Program-made: the position numbers and the translations under genes
Notes under the pieces: generated by a model
Seen by the model: the letters and a program-made list of their open reading frames with translations, nothing else
The model's database searches: none
Told to the model about the DNA's origin: nothing
Part shown: positions 6,976-8,878 of the stretch, in pieces
Layout: every line of letters begins with the position of its first letter
How positions within the stretch are numbered: position 1 is the first letter of the stretch
Assembly (NCBI GenBank): GCA_964651325.1
Contig: CAZYXP010000164.1
Coordinates: 1 to 8,878 of the forward strand
Direction of reading: 5' to 3'
DNA: 8,878 nucleotides
Origin: JADFOB01 sp964651325
Lineage (GTDB): Bacteria > Planctomycetota > Phycisphaerae > UBA1845

Positions 6976-7008
6976 CACGTTTTATCGTAGTCGAACAGGT
7001 CTCAAACC

Positions 7009-7037
7009 TTGACGGGGCACCCATTGCGCGGTACACT
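7009..7037 (+). promoter_or_regulatory. Sigma-70-type promoter of the universal stress protein gene
   Basis: TTGACG (7009-7014) and TACACT (7032-7037) are separated by exactly 17 nt. Five of six and four of six bases match the consensus. Transcription would begin near 7044, leaving a leader of about 50 nt before the ATG at 7097. This is the clearest promoter in the window. Confidence 0.65.
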
Positions 7038-7096
7038 TAACGTGTGGAAAATGGGTAGGTAAGCAGTACGCGGTGCGAAGTCGCGAGGCCTACGTC

Positions 7097-7570
7097 ATGT
7101 CGATCGCGTTTCGAAAAATTCTGTTTCCGACGGACTTCTCGGAAGTCTCCCTGGCTGCATTGCCCTACGCGATCAACCATGCCGAGTCGTTCGATGCCGA
7201 ATTGCATTGCGTCCATGTTCTCGATGACGGATTCCAGTATTGGAGCGCCCTGGGCCCCGAGAGCATCCCGGCAGGCCCACCGCCGGAGGAAATGCACGAG
7301 CTGGCCACGAAGCGGATCGAGCGGCTCCGCCATGAGCATTTGGGAGGTTGCACGCAATCCGTCGTGACCGAGGTTATCCCGGGGAGTCCGTTGAAGGAAA
7401 TCATCGTCTACGCGCGGGAGCATGAAATCGACTTGATCGTCATGGCCACCCACGGCCGCGGCGCCGTAGCGCACATGCTACTAGGAAGTACCACCGAACG
7501 GGTGATCCGAAAAGCGCCGTGCGCGGTATTGACCATTCGCTGGAGAGATCACGCGTTCGAGATGCCCTAG
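7097..7570 (+). CDS. Universal stress protein, UspA family
   Basis: A single-domain Usp protein of 157 residues, probably a cytoplasmic ATP-binding dimer linked to stress survival. The exact role of family members differs widely and is not known here. The first strand KILFPTDFS carries the conserved Asp13. The ATP-binding loop MATHGRGAVAHMLLGST (116-132) fits the family pattern G, nine residues, G-S/T (G120, G130, S131), with alanine in place of the first glycine, which is common. It ends with the typical APCAVLTIR strand. The ATG at 7097 is chosen because GAGG (7085-7088) stands 8 nt upstream and the protein then begins directly before the first beta strand. A GTG at 7073 would add eight residues without a good ribosome binding site. 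It is divergent from lipA and has its own promoter. No terminator is seen after it. Confidence 0.92.
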   Translation: MSIAFRKILFPTDFSEVSLAALPYAINHAESFDAELHCVHVLDDGFQYWSALGPESIPAGPPPEEMHELATKRIERLRHEHLGGCTQSVVTEVIPGSPLKEIIVYAREHEIDLIVMATHGRGAVAHMLLGSTTERVIRKAPCAVLTIRWRDHAFEMP

Positions 7571-7704
7571 TGCCGGATGCGACAGATAGGCAGGCCAAGG
7601 GCCGAAGTGAGGCCGTGGGACGCTTGCACCGCCGCGATTGAGAAGTAGAGTGCTCTCTGGGGACCGGTTCTCAAGGTGAGCCGACAGGGTAAGGATGTAG
7701 CGTC

Positions 7705-8490
7705 ATGGATCAATTCCGCTCAATAACCGACTTGGAAGAACGCGTTCGCAGCAACATGCAGCCCGCGGCCATCTCGGCCGGGCTGCTCATTCTATTTGGT
7801 TTTTTCGCGTTCGCCGTACCGGACGGCGACAGCCTTTTCGCCAAGGCGAACCTGTGGCTGATCCTTGCCCTGCGCCTCGGCGGCATTTGCATGGTCGTCG
7901 TCGCGATCTGGTCGTCGATCGGGCATGGATTCGCCCTACTGGCTGACGCGATTACCTCCGTTGCCGTCGGAGCGGTGTTCGTCGTGACGGGCATCGTGAT
8001 GGTCATCGACGGCGGCGGCGCCCTGCAAAACCTCATCATCGTCATCTGCGGCATCTTTTTCACGACGGCGGGCATCCGCAACGGCCAGGCCTTTCGCGAG
8101 GCCGCGCGACTGTGCCGTAGCAACGCCCAGGTGGATCAGCTAGACTCGCTCGGCGAGGTGTTTGGCAAGGGATTCGGTGAGGATTCATCTGTGTTCGGCG
8201 TCGGTCAGTCTAGCGATGCGGCGAGCATCCAGACGGATCTTGTGGAAATGCCGGACAAGAAGCCCAAAAGCCACGTGCAAGAGATAGGCGGCCGGTTCGC
8301 GGCCCAAAACGAGACCATCAGCCTCGCAGATCTCGGTGGTGCCGGGTCCGGCGACGGCCCTGCTGTCGCGCCGCCCACGTTATCGACGCCGCAAATCGAG
8401 CCGCGGCACGACCAATGCGATAATGCAATGCCTCCGGGGCGCGGCACGCTCGCAGACTTCGCCGACAACGACTCCCAAGAGAAGCCTTGA
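7705..8490 (+). CDS. Hypothetical protein with four membrane segments and a polar C-terminal tail
   Basis: I do not recognise this 261-residue protein. The N-terminal half contains four hydrophobic segments, at about 23-38, 50-72, 76-103 and 107-124, joined by short loops, so it is an inner-membrane protein. From about residue 128 to the end the chain is hydrophilic, rich in Gly, Ser, Asp, Gln and Pro, and probably disordered. No cysteine pair, nucleotide-binding loop or catalytic motif was seen in the tail. The ATG has AAGGA (7691-7695) 9 nt upstream, a good ribosome binding site. Codon use resembles the neighbours. The 134-nt gap from the stress protein gene holds only a weak promoter-like pair (TTGCAC 7624-7629, 16 nt, TAGAGT 7646-7651) and no terminator, so co-transcription is possible. 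The gene is surely coding; the function is unknown. Confidence 0.85.
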   Translation: MDQFRSITDLEERVRSNMQPAAISAGLLILFGFFAFAVPDGDSLFAKANLWLILALRLGGICMVVVAIWSSIGHGFALLADAITSVAVGAVFVVTGIVMVIDGGGALQNLIIVICGIFFTTAGIRNGQAFREAARLCRSNAQVDQLDSLGEVFGKGFGEDSSVFGVGQSSDAASIQTDLVEMPDKKPKSHVQEIGGRFAAQNETISLADLGGAGSGDGPAVAPPTLSTPQIEPRHDQCDNAMPPGRGTLADFADNDSQEKP

Positions 8491-8514
8491 CGCCGCCCCA
8501 TTGCCCCGTTACTC

Positions 8515-8535
8515 CCGCACGCATGAGCGGTTTTT
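8515..8535 (+). terminator. Weak intrinsic terminator candidate
   Basis: CCGC (8515-8518) and GCGG (8527-8530) can pair and are followed directly by five T (8531-8535). It lies 25 nt after the stop of the membrane-protein gene. The stem is only 4 bp with an 8-nt loop, so termination would be inefficient. Confidence 0.3.
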
Positions 8536-8602
8536 CCATCACCATGGCAATGAATAGCCAAGAGCCTACAGCGGACGCGACGCGCGTCGGAATCGCGTGG
8601 GC

Positions 8603-8628
8603 GGCCGCGGGTGGCCCGCCCCGCGGCC
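8603..8628 (+). other. 9-bp GC hairpin upstream of the ThiF-family gene
   Basis: GGCCGCGGG (8603-8611) pairs perfectly with CCCGCGGCC (8620-8628) around an 8-nt loop. A second small stem, GACGCG/CGCGTC with a 3-nt loop, is at 8574-8588. Only TTGGTT follows the larger stem, so it is a poor intrinsic terminator. It ends 36 nt before the ATG at 8665 and could affect transcription or translation of that gene, or be simple GC-rich coincidence. Confidence 0.35.
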
Positions 8629-8664
8629 TTGGTTGGTCGCGCGCGTTCGATTCGGAGTTACGCT

Positions 8665-8878
8665 ATGGGCGCTAGCGACTCCCAGCAGGGCGACGCGTTC
8701 GCTCGGTATGCCCGGCAGATGCTTGTTGCTGGCGTGGGCCGTGAGGGGCAGCAGAAGCTCCTGGCGAGTCGTGTGCTGCTTGTGGGGTGCGGGGCGCTGG
8801 GCACGGTGCTCGCCGATACGCTGGTGCGCGCCGGCGTCGGGCTGCTTCGCATCTGTGATCGCGATTTCATCGAGCTCA
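8665..8878 (+). CDS. ThiF/MoeB/HesA-family E1-like adenylyltransferase (3' end cut by window edge)
   Basis: Only the first 71 codons are in the window. The protein begins with a short polar stretch, then RYARQMLVAGVGREGQQKLL (14-33), the family's RYxRQ...G..GQ..L block, then SRVLLVGCGALGTVLADTL with the GxGxxG nucleotide-binding loop (45-50), and RICDRDFIEL at the end, whose aspartates normally contact ATP. These enzymes adenylate the C-terminal glycine of a ubiquitin-like sulfur carrier (ThiS, MoaD) or, in some systems, of a ubiquitin-like modifier. GGAG (8654-8657) lies 7 nt before the ATG, supporting the start. The catalytic cysteine, zinc site and any C-terminal rhodanese or JAB domain lie outside, so thiamine, molybdopterin and protein-conjugation roles cannot be told apart. 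Confidence 0.88.
   Translation, partial: MGASDSQQGDAFARYARQMLVAGVGREGQQKLLASRVLLVGCGALGTVLADTLVRAGVGLLRICDRDFIEL

Noticed and set aside
7073..7096. GTG start for the universal stress protein at 7073
   Set aside because: It adds eight residues before the conserved first strand and lacks a good ribosome binding site, whereas the ATG at 7097 has GAGG 8 nt upstream.
8487..8515. TTGACG as a -35 for the ThiF-family gene
   Set aside because: At 17 nt the partner would be TACTCC, only two matches to the -10 consensus.

Overview
The window reads as a conserved chromosomal region of a moderately GC-rich Gram-negative bacterium. LolC- and LolD-type lipoprotein-release genes imply an outer membrane. 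An unusually long LolC-type permease, a lysyl-tRNA synthetase with an extra internal helical segment, and an E1-like ThiF protein in the 'GCGALGT' style would suit Planctomycetota or a relative. That placement is inference, not proof. No rRNA, tRNA, CRISPR array, insertion sequence or phage gene was seen.

Positions 1-6915 are a single minus-strand gene train, transcribed right to left as lipA, tmk, holB, lysS, lolC, lolD (the last cut by the window edge). lipA/tmk, tmk/holB and lolC/lolD overlap by 1-4, 11 and 8 nt, which suggests translational coupling. lysS/lolC are separated by 38 nt. The one large gap is 370 nt between holB and lysS (3822-4191). It has no convincing gene but holds several inverted and direct repeats, including a perfect 16-bp inverted repeat whose one arm also fits a smaller local hairpin. 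This is the most puzzling non-coding stretch here.

Around 6916-7096 is a divergent promoter region. A good sigma-70-type promoter (TTGACG, 17-nt spacer, TACACT) points right toward a universal stress protein gene. A weaker -10 (TACAAT) points left toward lipA.

Positions 7097-8878 are on the plus strand: a UspA-family protein, an unrecognised protein with four membrane segments and a long polar tail, a 174-nt gap with GC-rich hairpins, and the first 71 codons of a ThiF/MoeB/HesA-family E1-like adenylyltransferase.

The left-hand train is housekeeping: lipoate cofactor synthesis, dTTP supply, the DNA polymerase clamp loader, lysine charging and lipoprotein export. The right side is more accessory in character. 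I found no clear undescribed multi-gene system. The leads worth checking are the structured lysS leader, the membrane protein of unknown function and the truncated E1-like gene.
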